Source of the DNA: Paraburkholderia sp.
GTDB lineage: Bacteria; Pseudomonadota; Gammaproteobacteria; Burkholderiales; Burkholderiaceae
Assembly (NCBI GenBank): GCA_004322045.1
Contig: SCRN01000009.1
Location: 99,949-163,948 of the forward strand
Length of the DNA: 64,000 nucleotides
Direction: 5' to 3'
Shown: in pieces, positions 17,480 to 25,510 of the stretch
Layout of the letters: each line of letters starts with the position of its first letter
How positions within the stretch are numbered: the stretch's first letter is position 1
Position numbers and translations under genes: made by a program
Notes under the pieces: model-generated
Databases searched by the model: none
What the model was told of the DNA's origin: nothing
Seen by the model: only the letters and a program-made list of their open reading frames with translations

Positions 17480-18343
17480 TTGATTGCCGTTGCACTCGCC
17501 GCTTATTTCGCCGTCGCCGTCACCATCGCGGCGTTGTTCCTATTGCCGCCCGCGCGTGCCGCGCTAATGTCGGCCGCTGTCCAATTTCACCGGCGCATAT
17601 CGAAGCGGGCCACCCGCAGCATCTCGCACGCGCGTAACGGCATCGATAAATCAGTAAGAATTTCCCATATCACTTTTAAAGACACGAAAAAAATACTGAT
17701 TCAGCAGCGCTTGCTGATTTTGATTACGGCAGGTATCCTTGCGGCGCCTCCATTGATCGCAATTGCGTTGGGCGGTCGCCAATTATTTCAGTTTGATGGC
17801 GAAGCCCGCGTGCCGGACGAGAAAATCGCCGCCTTGCTCAATGGGGAGCAGCTCGTTCCACCGCCGCCGCTGCCGCCCGAGTTTTTCGCGACACAGGAAG
17901 TCGAACAGGTCCGTCCAGCATTGCGCGACGCCAGCCGCGATTGGAATTTGCTTGATGCCGATTTCAGAACACGCCTATTGCTCGTCTATAAGATCATGCG
18001 CGAGCAGTACGGCTACGAAATGGCGTTGTTGGAAGGATATCGGAGCCCGGAGAGGCGAAACCGACTCGCGCAGCTGGGGGGCGTGACCAATGCGGCAGCA
18101 TTTCAGAGCTATCACCAATACGGCCTTGCCGCCGACAACGCGTTTTTGCGCGACGGCAAGATCGTCATTTCCGAGAAAGATCCCTGGGCCATGCGAGGCT
18201 ATGAGCTTTATGGGAAAACGGCCGAGCAAGTCGGCTTGACATGGGGCGGACGATGGAAATTGATGGATTTCGGACACGTTGAATATCACAAGCCGGGATT
18301 CGTCCTAGGACGGCCGTCAACCGGTACGGTCGCCCGGCAATAA
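17480..18343 (+). CDS. tagX: M15 (VanY-type) peptidase, TagX-like T6SS accessory
   Basis: The product has 287 residues and two predicted membrane helices (about 3-24 and 76-97), then a periplasmic peptidase domain. The M15 zinc site is complete: YHQYGLAADNAF gives His212 and Asp219, and DFGHVEYH gives His266 and His270, with EGYRSPERR upstream. TagX of Acinetobacter T6SS is a membrane-anchored peptidoglycan endopeptidase of this type that opens the wall for the apparatus. The position directly before tssM supports the same job. The start is the TTG at 17480, the only codon that keeps the first membrane helix. Confidence 0.78.
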   Translation: MIAVALAAYFAVAVTIAALFLLPPARAALMSAAVQFHRRISKRATRSISHARNGIDKSVRISHITFKDTKKILIQQRLLILITAGILAAPPLIAIALGGRQLFQFDGEARVPDEKIAALLNGEQLVPPPPLPPEFFATQEVEQVRPALRDASRDWNLLDADFRTRLLLVYKIMREQYGYEMALLEGYRSPERRNRLAQLGGVTNAAAFQSYHQYGLAADNAFLRDGKIVISEKDPWAMRGYELYGKTAEQVGLTWGGRWKLMDFGHVEYHKPGFVLGRPSTGTVARQ

Positions 18344-18431
18344 TGAGAAGCTCGTCCGCCGAGCACCGACACGCAATGCCTTTCGCCGCCGTGCGCCGGG
18401 CCATTCGAAGACTCGAGAAAGTTAAAGCCTT

Positions 18432-21400
18432 ATGCAACGCTTCCTTAATGCGCTGATCAGCAAACGGACGACGACTGTGGTCGGGGTGGTCGTCATCGCC
18501 GCGATTCTGTTCGGCCTCGCCTCTTGGCTCGACCTCCCGCCGCTTTGGCCCGCGCTCGCGGTGGCCGGCTTGCTCGCCCTGCTGTTCGTCGCCTGGCTCT
18601 GGCGGCGCATCGCCGCGCGCCACGCCAGCCGCAAGCTGGGCGATATGCTCGAGCAACAAGCGGAGACGGGCAAAGCGCCCCAGGCCGCCGGCGCCAAGCC
18701 GGCCGATCTCGACGTCCTGCGCACGCGGCTGACCGAGGCGGTGCGCACGATCAAGACCTCGAAGATCGGCCAGGCCTCGGGAGGCTCGGCGCTCTACGAC
18801 TTGCCGTGGTACATCGTCATCGGCAATCCGGCGGCAGGCAAGAGCAGCGCGGTGCTCAATTCGGGGCTGCAGTTTCCGTTCGCGGAAAAGAACGACGCCG
18901 TCGTGCACGGCATCGGCGGCACGCGCAATTGCGACTGGTTCTTTACGACCGAGGGCATCTTGCTCGATACGGCCGGCCGCTATTCGGTCCACGAGGAAGA
19001 CCGCACCGAGTGGCTGGGCTTCTTGAATCTGCTCAAGCGCTACCGCCCGAAGGCGCCGATCAACGGCATCATCGTGACGGCCAGCATCGCCGAACTCACG
19101 AGCAGCCGTCCCGACGCCACGATCAACCTCGCGCGCAGCCTGCGCCAGCGCGTCCAAGAGTTGACCGAGAAGCTCGAAGTGTTTGCCCCTGTCTACGTGA
19201 TGTTCACGAAGGCCGATCTGATCACGGGCTTCGCCGAATTCTTCAGCGGCGGCGAGCGCCACGAGTACGAACGCGTCTGGGGCGCCACGCTGCCTTACGA
19301 GCCCGACGAGAAGCGCGACATCGTCGGCCTGTTCGACGAGCGCTTCGAAGAACTGTACGAAGGCTTGAAGGAAATCAGCGTCGCCCAGATGTCGATCAAC
19401 CGCGGCAACATGCTGTCGCCGGGGCAGTTGAGCTTTCCGCTCGAATTTCTCGCCATCAAGCCCGCGCTGCGCGTATTCCTTGCGACGCTGTTCGAAAACA
19501 ACCCGTTCCAATACAAGCCGATCCTGCGCGGCTTCTACTTCACGAGCGCCCTGCAGGAAGGCGAGACGAGCAGCGCCGCCGCGCAGCGCATCGGCACCCG
19601 CTTCGGGCTTGCGGTGGACAACCTGCCCAAGCCGCAAGCGGCTTCGTCGAAAAACGGGTTCTTCTTGCGCGATTTGTTCTCGAAGGTCATCTTCGCCGAT
19701 CGCCAGACGGTGCGCCAATTCGCGAGCCCCGCGAAAACGCGTTTCCGCTACGGCACCTTCTTCGCGTTCGTCGCCGCGCTCGCGCTGGCGCTAGGGGGAT
19801 GGACCTGGTCCACGCTCGGCAACGAACAGCTCGCCTCGAACGTGCAAGCCGACCTCGACAACATCGTGCGCTTGCAGCAGAGCCGCAACGATCTGCAGTC
19901 GCGGCTGCAGGCGATGGATATTCTCGAAGACCGGATCACTCAACTCGAACAGTTCCGCCACGACCGCCCCATCTCGGTATCGCTCGGCTTGTACCAAGGC
20001 GATCGGATCGAGCAGCGCCTGTTGGCCGAGTACTACCGCGGCGTCAAGCAGTTGATGCTCGACCCGGTGTCGCAAAATCTGGCCGCCTTCCTCAAGGAGG
20101 TCAACACCCATCCGGATCAGCTCGCGCCGCTCACGCGCCCGCCCGAATCGGGGGCCATTCCCGTATCAGCGCGCACGAGCACGGCTGCCCCGGCCGCGAA
20201 CGGCGCTCAGGGCGGACTCTACAGCGACGCGTCGCCGACCAATGTCGAGGACGCCTACAACGCACTGAAAACCTACCTGATGCTGTCGGACAAGCGCCAT
20301 GTCGAAGCGGCGCACCTTACCGATCAGCTCGCGCGCTTCTGGCGCGGCTGGCTGGAAACGAATCGCGGAAACATGTCGCGCGACGAAATGATCAAGAGCG
20401 CCGAGCGCATGATCACGTTCTATCTCGCGCGCGTCTCGGACGACGATTGGCCAATGATCGACGCGAACCTCTCGTTGATCGATCAGACGCGCGAGAACTT
20501 GCGCCACGTCGTGCGCGGCATGCCGGCGCGTCAACGCGTCTACGAGGAAATCAAGGCGCGCGCCTCCACACGCTATGCGCCGATGACCATCGCGCGCATC
20601 GTCGGCGAGAACAACACCGGCCTCGTCGGCGGCAGCTACGCGATCCCCGGCACGTTCACGCGCGAAGCGTGGTTCGACTACGTCAAGCCGGCGATTCGCG
20701 ACGCCGCCACGAAGGAGCTGCAAGCGAAGGATTGGGTGCTGAATACGTCCTCACAAGACGACCTCACGCTCGAAGGCAGCCCCGAGCAGATCCAAAAGGC
20801 GCTCGTCGGCATGTACAAGACCGAGTACGCCCAGCACTGGCAGCGCTTCATGCAAGGCATTGCCGTGCGCGACTTCGGCAGCTTCGGCCAGGCCGTCGAC
20901 GCGATGAACCGCCTCGGCGATCCGCAAGATTCGCCGATCCGCAAGATCCTCGAAACGGCCTACACGCAAACGGCGTGGGACAATCCCGCGCTCGCATCCA
21001 CCACCTTGCAGAAAGCGCAGAACGGCGTCACGGGATGGTTCAAGCGGCTGTTCTCGTCGAAGACGCAAGCGGCGCAAAACGCCGGCATCGACGTCGATCT
21101 CGCCGGTGGCTCGCCCACGGCAGGCCCCGTCGGCATTGCCTTCAGCGGGCTCGCACGCATCGTCGCCAAGCAGGAGAACGCGTCCTTGCTGAACGGCTAT
21201 ATGGATACGCTTTCGAAGGTGCGCACGCGCTTTAACGTGCTCAAGAACCAAGGCGATCCCGGCCCCGGCGCGCGCGAGCTCATGCAGCAGACGCTCGACG
21301 GCAATGGCTCGGAGCTTGCCGATTCGCTCAAGTTCGTCGACGAGCAAATGCTCACGGGGCTGACCGACGATCAGCGCAAGGCGCTGCGCCCCTTGCTCGT

Positions 21401-22331
21401 ACGGCCGCTGATGCAGGCGTTCGCGGTCGCGATCGAGCCGGCCAGCAACGAGGTCAATAAAGTCTGGAACGCGCAGGTCTACCAAACCTTCCAAACCTCG
21501 CTCGCGAACAAGTATCCGTTCTCGGGCGATGCGAAGGTCGAAGCCGGCGCGAGCGAGATCGCGCAGGTGTTCGGCCCCGACGGCGCGATTTCCAAGTTCG
21601 TCGGCACGACGCTCGGGCCGCTCGCCGTGCGGCGCGGCGATACGCTTTCGCCGCGCACTTGGGGCGGCATGGGTATCGTGCTCTCGCCCGAGTTCACGAG
21701 CGGCTTCGCCCGCTGGGTCGCTCCGCTCTCCGGTGCGGCGGCTGCAAGCGGCGGCGCGACGGCTGAACCGCAAACGGTGTTCCAGATCCTGCCGCAGCCG
21801 GGCCAAGGCACGACCGAGTACACGATTGCCATCGACGGTCAGCAATTGCGTTACCGCAATACGCCGCCGCAATGGACGAACTTCGTCTGGCCGAACCCGC
21901 AAGGCGCCCCTGGGGCCACGCTGACGGCCACGTCGTTCGACGGCCGGACAATCGAACTCGTCAACGAGCCGGGCCACTACGGGCTCGAAAAGCTGATCAA
22001 TTCGGCCAAGCGCACGCGCAACCCCGACGGCACGTTCTCGCTGACGTGGACCCAGGGCAGCGTGACCGTGGCGCTCAGCATGCGGATCATCAGCACGTCG
22101 CAGCCGTCGAGCGGCAGCGGTGGCAGCGACGCCCCGCAACAGCAGAGCCTGCGCGGCACGCGCTTGCCCGAGTCGGTCGCCGACGCCGCGGCGGCGCGCA
22201 CGGCCGCCGCGCAAGCAAGCGGCGCCGCTCCGGCGCTCGGCGCGTCGGGCGCAGTGGCCGCAGCGCCTTCGAACACTCTCACGCCCTCGGCCGCCAACAC
22301 GGCCGTCTCGAATACAGGAGCCGCGCAATGA
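18432..22331 (+). CDS. tssM: T6SS membrane-complex protein TssM (IcmF)
   Basis: The product has 1299 residues. TssM is the large inner-membrane protein that forms the trans-envelope complex with TssJ and TssL. Two N-terminal membrane helices span about 13-58. The cytoplasmic NTPase-like domain has the Walker A motif GNPAAGKSS at 131-139 and the later DTAGRYS segment. A third membrane helix is near 440-460, and a large periplasmic IcmF-related region fills the rest. The C-terminus ends in an unusual 70-residue Ala/Ser/Pro tail. The ATG start is unambiguous. The stop overlaps the tagF start by four bases. Confidence 0.97.
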   Translation: MQRFLNALISKRTTTVVGVVVIAAILFGLASWLDLPPLWPALAVAGLLALLFVAWLWRRIAARHASRKLGDMLEQQAETGKAPQAAGAKPADLDVLRTRLTEAVRTIKTSKIGQASGGSALYDLPWYIVIGNPAAGKSSAVLNSGLQFPFAEKNDAVVHGIGGTRNCDWFFTTEGILLDTAGRYSVHEEDRTEWLGFLNLLKRYRPKAPINGIIVTASIAELTSSRPDATINLARSLRQRVQELTEKLEVFAPVYVMFTKADLITGFAEFFSGGERHEYERVWGATLPYEPDEKRDIVGLFDERFEELYEGLKEISVAQMSINRGNMLSPGQLSFPLEFLAIKPALRVFLATLFENNPFQYKPILRGFYFTSALQEGETSSAAAQRIGTRFGLAVDNLPKPQAASSKNGFFLRDLFSKVIFADRQTVRQFASPAKTRFRYGTFFAFVAALALALGGWTWSTLGNEQLASNVQADLDNIVRLQQSRNDLQSRLQAMDILEDRITQLEQFRHDRPISVSLGLYQGDRIEQRLLAEYYRGVKQLMLDPVSQNLAAFLKEVNTHPDQLAPLTRPPESGAIPVSARTSTAAPAANGAQGGLYSDASPTNVEDAYNALKTYLMLSDKRHVEAAHLTDQLARFWRGWLETNRGNMSRDEMIKSAERMITFYLARVSDDDWPMIDANLSLIDQTRENLRHVVRGMPARQRVYEEIKARASTRYAPMTIARIVGENNTGLVGGSYAIPGTFTREAWFDYVKPAIRDAATKELQAKDWVLNTSSQDDLTLEGSPEQIQKALVGMYKTEYAQHWQRFMQGIAVRDFGSFGQAVDAMNRLGDPQDSPIRKILETAYTQTAWDNPALASTTLQKAQNGVTGWFKRLFSSKTQAAQNAGIDVDLAGGSPTAGPVGIAFSGLARIVAKQENASLLNGYMDTLSKVRTRFNVLKNQGDPGPGARELMQQTLDGNGSELADSLKFVDEQMLTGLTDDQRKALRPLLVRPLMQAFAVAIEPASNEVNKVWNAQVYQTFQTSLANKYPFSGDAKVEAGASEIAQVFGPDGAISKFVGTTLGPLAVRRGDTLSPRTWGGMGIVLSPEFTSGFARWVAPLSGAAAASGGATAEPQTVFQILPQPGQGTTEYTIAIDGQQLRYRNTPPQWTNFVWPNPQGAPGATLTATSFDGRTIELVNEPGHYGLEKLINSAKRTRNPDGTFSLTWTQGSVTVALSMRIISTSQPSSGSGGSDAPQQQSLRGTRLPESVADAAAARTAAAQASGAAPALGASGAVAAAPSNTLTPSAANTAVSNTGAAQ

Positions 22332-23314
22332 CGCAAACCGTGCAGGCGCAACTCGCCTACTTCGGCAAGATTCCTTCGCGCGGGGACTTCGTCAAGAGCA
22401 CGCACAATCCGCAACTGCTGCAGACGCTGGACCATTGGGTCGCGCAGGCCATGGAGTTGCTCGCCGAAGATCCACGCTGGAAGATCGTCTACGAGAACGC
22501 GAAGCCCATGCATTTCGCGTTCCTCGGCTCGCAAAGCCGGCTGGCGATCGCAGGCCACATGATGTCGAGCCACGACGTCTCCTCGCGGCGCTTTCCGCTG
22601 CTCGCCGCGACAGCGCTCGAAGTCGAGCGCCCCCTCGCCTTTCTCGCGCGCAGCCCGCTCGCATTCGCGCGGCTATGGACGCGCGCCTCGACGCAGATGC
22701 GCACCGTCTACGACTGCGAAGAACCCGCTACCGCGCTGCAAGCGCTGGGCGATACCCAAGTGCCGATCGACGTCGGCACCGCGAACTCGCATGACGGCAC
22801 GTTTGCCGATTTCGTCGAGCATCAAACGCTAGCCGGTCTCGAGCAGATGCTGCTCGCAAGCGGCCATCCCGTGCGGCTGCGCGGCGCGATGCTCGCGCTC
22901 GGCTCGCTGCTCAAGCCCGTCATGCTGAGCCACGCGCCGAACCTCGAGCGCGGCCTCACGCTGCCCCTGCCGAACGACATGTTCTACCGCAGCCTCGTCG
23001 CCGCGTTCTGGCTCGAGCTCATCGCACCATTTCTCGCTCAGGCCGATTTCGAACTGGCGATTTTCATCGGCACGATCGCCGAACGCGAGCGGCTCATCGT
23101 CGGCTTCAACGGCGCCTCGGCGAAGACCTTGCACAGCGTCATCGATCCGCAAGCTTATTCGGCTCACAACATCGACATCGACGACCCCGAATGGGTCGAC
23201 GACCACGCCCAGAACGAACATGGAATCAGCAAGCTCGTCAGCTATCTCGAACAGCCGCAACTGTCGCTGCGCATTGCGATCGATACGTTCCGCGAAGCTT
23301 ATGTCGGGGCGTGA
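22328..23314 (+). CDS. tagF: T6SS-associated protein TagF (ImpM family)
   Basis: The product has 328 residues. The N-terminal ImpM/TagF domain starts with the family signature YFGKIPSRGDFV and continues with HFAFLGSQ and SRRFPLL. In Pseudomonas TagF acts as a post-translational repressor of T6SS assembly. The second half (about 170-328) is an extension conserved in Burkholderia-type TagF. Translation is coupled to tssM through an ATGA overlap. The following OmpA gene starts inside its last codons. Confidence 0.93.
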   Translation: MTQTVQAQLAYFGKIPSRGDFVKSTHNPQLLQTLDHWVAQAMELLAEDPRWKIVYENAKPMHFAFLGSQSRLAIAGHMMSSHDVSSRRFPLLAATALEVERPLAFLARSPLAFARLWTRASTQMRTVYDCEEPATALQALGDTQVPIDVGTANSHDGTFADFVEHQTLAGLEQMLLASGHPVRLRGAMLALGSLLKPVMLSHAPNLERGLTLPLPNDMFYRSLVAAFWLELIAPFLAQADFELAIFIGTIAERERLIVGFNGASAKTLHSVIDPQAYSAHNIDIDDPEWVDDHAQNEHGISKLVSYLEQPQLSLRIAIDTFREAYVGA

Positions 23315-24323
23315 CGTGCGCACGAGCGGATCGATCGACGAGCGGCATCGCGCTTTGCCGCGGCTTGAGGGCGCGCCTCTTCGAACGGGCTTGAGCCGCT
23401 TCGCGCACGGCGTGGCGGCCGCTATGATCGCGGCGAGCGGCTGCTTTGCCGCGGGCGCTGCCTCTGCCGACAACGGCAGCCCGGCCATGGTCTCGCCCGT
23501 GGACAACAACGGCATGCGCGTTCGCGTCACGACGCTGCCCGCGCAGGGGCCGCAGGGGCAAATCGGAGCCGCGGGCACGTCGGGCTCGACGAGCGGTCCC
23601 ACACGTGTGCCCGCCCCCGCCGATGCCGCCCCCGGCCAAGTGGTCGCGAGCGGCAAGGTGCCCGACGAAGCCACGCACAGCGCCGTGCTGCAGCGGTTGC
23701 GCGAAACGTACGGCGCGGGCAATGTGCTCGATCAGATCGAGGTCGGCGGCGTCGCCACCCCGCCCAATTGGAGCGCAAATGTGCAGAAGCTGCTCGGTCC
23801 GCAACTGAAGCAGATCAGCAAAGGACAACTGAAAATCGACGGCACCCAAATCGAGGTGAAGGGCGAGGTGTCGAACGAATCGCAGCGCCAGCAGATCGCG
23901 AGCGACATGGCCAATGCGCTGAACCCGACTTATACGATCCGCAACGGGTTGCGCGTGAGCGCGTCGGAGCAGGGCCTACTTGACAACACGCTCGCGAATC
24001 GCACGATCGAATTCGAAACCGGTAGCGCGACCTTGACCCCGCAGGGCCGAGCGATCCTCGACCAGATGGCCACCGTGCTCGCCAGAATTTCGGGCAAGAC
24101 GGTCGAGATCATCGGCCACACCGACAACTCCGGCAATCGCGCGTCGAACATCACGCTGAGCCAGGCGCGCGCCGATGCCGTCAAGGGCTACCTCGTCACG
24201 AAGGGCGTGGCGCCGCGCTCGATGACGACGATGGGCGTCGGCCCCGATCAGCCCATCGCATCGAACGACACCGACGACGGCCGGGCGCGCAACAGGCGCA
24301 TCGAGTTCCGCGTCGGCCAATAG
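23301..24323 (+). CDS. T6SS-associated OmpA/MotB-domain protein
   Basis: The product has 340 residues. A hydrophobic signal-like segment (about 35-55, ending SAD) is followed by a Pro/Gly-rich linker, a BON-like middle (about 100-215) and a C-terminal OmpA domain. The OmpA peptidoglycan-binding signature is clear: IIGHTDNSGN, LSQARADAVKGYL, GRARNRRIEF. It would tether the apparatus to the cell wall, as TagN/TagL-type proteins do in other T6SS loci. The ATG at 23301 overlaps the end of tagF by 14 bp. The 5' coding part has many charged residues before the signal segment, so a later start is possible. Confidence 0.88.
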   Translation: MSGRDVRTSGSIDERHRALPRLEGAPLRTGLSRFAHGVAAAMIAASGCFAAGAASADNGSPAMVSPVDNNGMRVRVTTLPAQGPQGQIGAAGTSGSTSGPTRVPAPADAAPGQVVASGKVPDEATHSAVLQRLRETYGAGNVLDQIEVGGVATPPNWSANVQKLLGPQLKQISKGQLKIDGTQIEVKGEVSNESQRQQIASDMANALNPTYTIRNGLRVSASEQGLLDNTLANRTIEFETGSATLTPQGRAILDQMATVLARISGKTVEIIGHTDNSGNRASNITLSQARADAVKGYLVTKGVAPRSMTTMGVGPDQPIASNDTDDGRARNRRIEFRVGQ

Positions 24324-24364
24324 GCACCGATAGCCGGTGCGTGCAGGACCGCCGGAGCCTTCGC

Positions 24365-24408
24365 GTTCAACTCACGCTCGACTCACGTTCAACTCACGTT
24401 CAACTCGC
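24365..24408. repeat. Four tandem 11-bp repeats between convergent genes
   Basis: Four copies of gttcaactcac (the second and fourth with one or two changes) run head to tail from the gap after the OmpA gene into the stop codon and last codons of tssA. It is the only simple repeat of this kind in the T6SS locus. Confidence 0.85.
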
Positions 24409-25509
24409 GTCGTCCGGCTTGACCCCGAGCAACTCGCGAATATGCGCGAGCGAGCCGTCGTCCTTGACCACGGCGGAGAGCCATTGGTGCAGCGGCATGT
24501 CGGCCCACTCGGCGGCTTTCTCGGCAAGATAGGCAGCGGGGCTGTGCGGCTCGGTCGAGCGAAAGAAACGCGCGACCGCACGCAGTTGCGCCACGGCGTC
24601 GGCACGGGTTTGGATCGGGCCGGTCGGGCGCACGGCCGCCGGTGCATCGGCGTTGGCTAGCATCGAAGTCTCGAGAGAAGGAGCCGTCTTGAAACTGGGC
24701 TCGGCGCGCTCGGCGGAAGGCGCGGGTTGCTCCGCCACGGGCTCTAACTTGGCGCCGACGTCGCGCGCGAATCGCTCGGCAAGCGTGAAGACGAATTCGT
24801 AGGCATCCTTGACTTGCCGAAAGCTGGGCGCCCCCGTGCCGGCGCGCGTGTCCAGCTCGCGTTCGAGCGCAAGCATCGCGGCCTCGAACGCTTTCAGGTC
24901 CGTGATCAGCGTGCGGTAAAACGCGGGCGGCGTCGCCCGCTTGGCCACATCGATCTGCTCGATCGATGGCTTGCCGCGTGAGATATCGTCGGCGCGGTCC
25001 GGATCGCGACGTATCGCCTGCGCGACGTTCGTCGCCACCTCCCAATCGAGCCCCGTGAACGCGCCGCTCGACGACTGCGTGAGCGGCACTGCACGCAGCA
25101 ACTGCGACGTGCGGCCAACGAGCCATGCGACATTGCCGAGCCGGTATTCGGCATCGTCGCCCTCGGGAAGCGGATGCACGCTGTCCCAATAGCGTTCGCT
25201 CAGCGTGGCAAGCAGCGCATAACCTTGCGATAGGCCGGCCAAGCCCTGCTTCATCGCCAGCGCTTCGGTCAGCCATGCGGCCAGACGCAGGTCCTTCGTC
25301 TGCGTCTTCAGCAGCAGCGAGCAACGCTCGATCACGAAGCTCCAATCGGCTTCCTTGATGTCGGTGACCCACTCGCCCTGATCGAGCGACGGGTCGTCGA
25401 AGCGGCGCGCGTGCTGGATCGCATCGAAGTCGGAAGAAAACAGCAGGTCGCCGCCGCAAGGCGATGCGCCTTCGAGCGGGGCAATAAGCGGTGCGAGGTC
25501 GATCGGCAT
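24400..25509 (-). CDS. tssA: T6SS baseplate/tail assembly protein TssA
   Basis: The product has 369 residues. The N-terminal ImpA domain is clear (LAPLEGASPCGGDLLFSSDF, then WVTDIKEADWSFV and LRLAAWLTEALAM). TssA primes and caps sheath and tube polymerisation. The middle is helical, followed by a charged linker and a short C-terminal domain (ADMPLHQWLSAVVKDDGSL) as in the short TssA class. The ATG lies one base after the clpV stop, so the two are tightly coupled. It is the last gene of the leftward T6SS operon. Confidence 0.95.
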   Translation of the reverse strand: MPIDLAPLIAPLEGASPCGGDLLFSSDFDAIQHARRFDDPSLDQGEWVTDIKEADWSFVIERCSLLLKTQTKDLRLAAWLTEALAMKQGLAGLSQGYALLATLSERYWDSVHPLPEGDDAEYRLGNVAWLVGRTSQLLRAVPLTQSSSGAFTGLDWEVATNVAQAIRRDPDRADDISRGKPSIEQIDVAKRATPPAFYRTLITDLKAFEAAMLALERELDTRAGTGAPSFRQVKDAYEFVFTLAERFARDVGAKLEPVAEQPAPSAERAEPSFKTAPSLETSMLANADAPAAVRPTGPIQTRADAVAQLRAVARFFRSTEPHSPAAYLAEKAAEWADMPLHQWLSAVVKDDGSLAHIRELLGVKPDDAS

Positions 25510-25510
25510 G

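Noticed and set aside
18165-19718. 517-codon minus-strand frame over tssM
   Set aside because: Antisense to a conserved gene and without recognisable domains.
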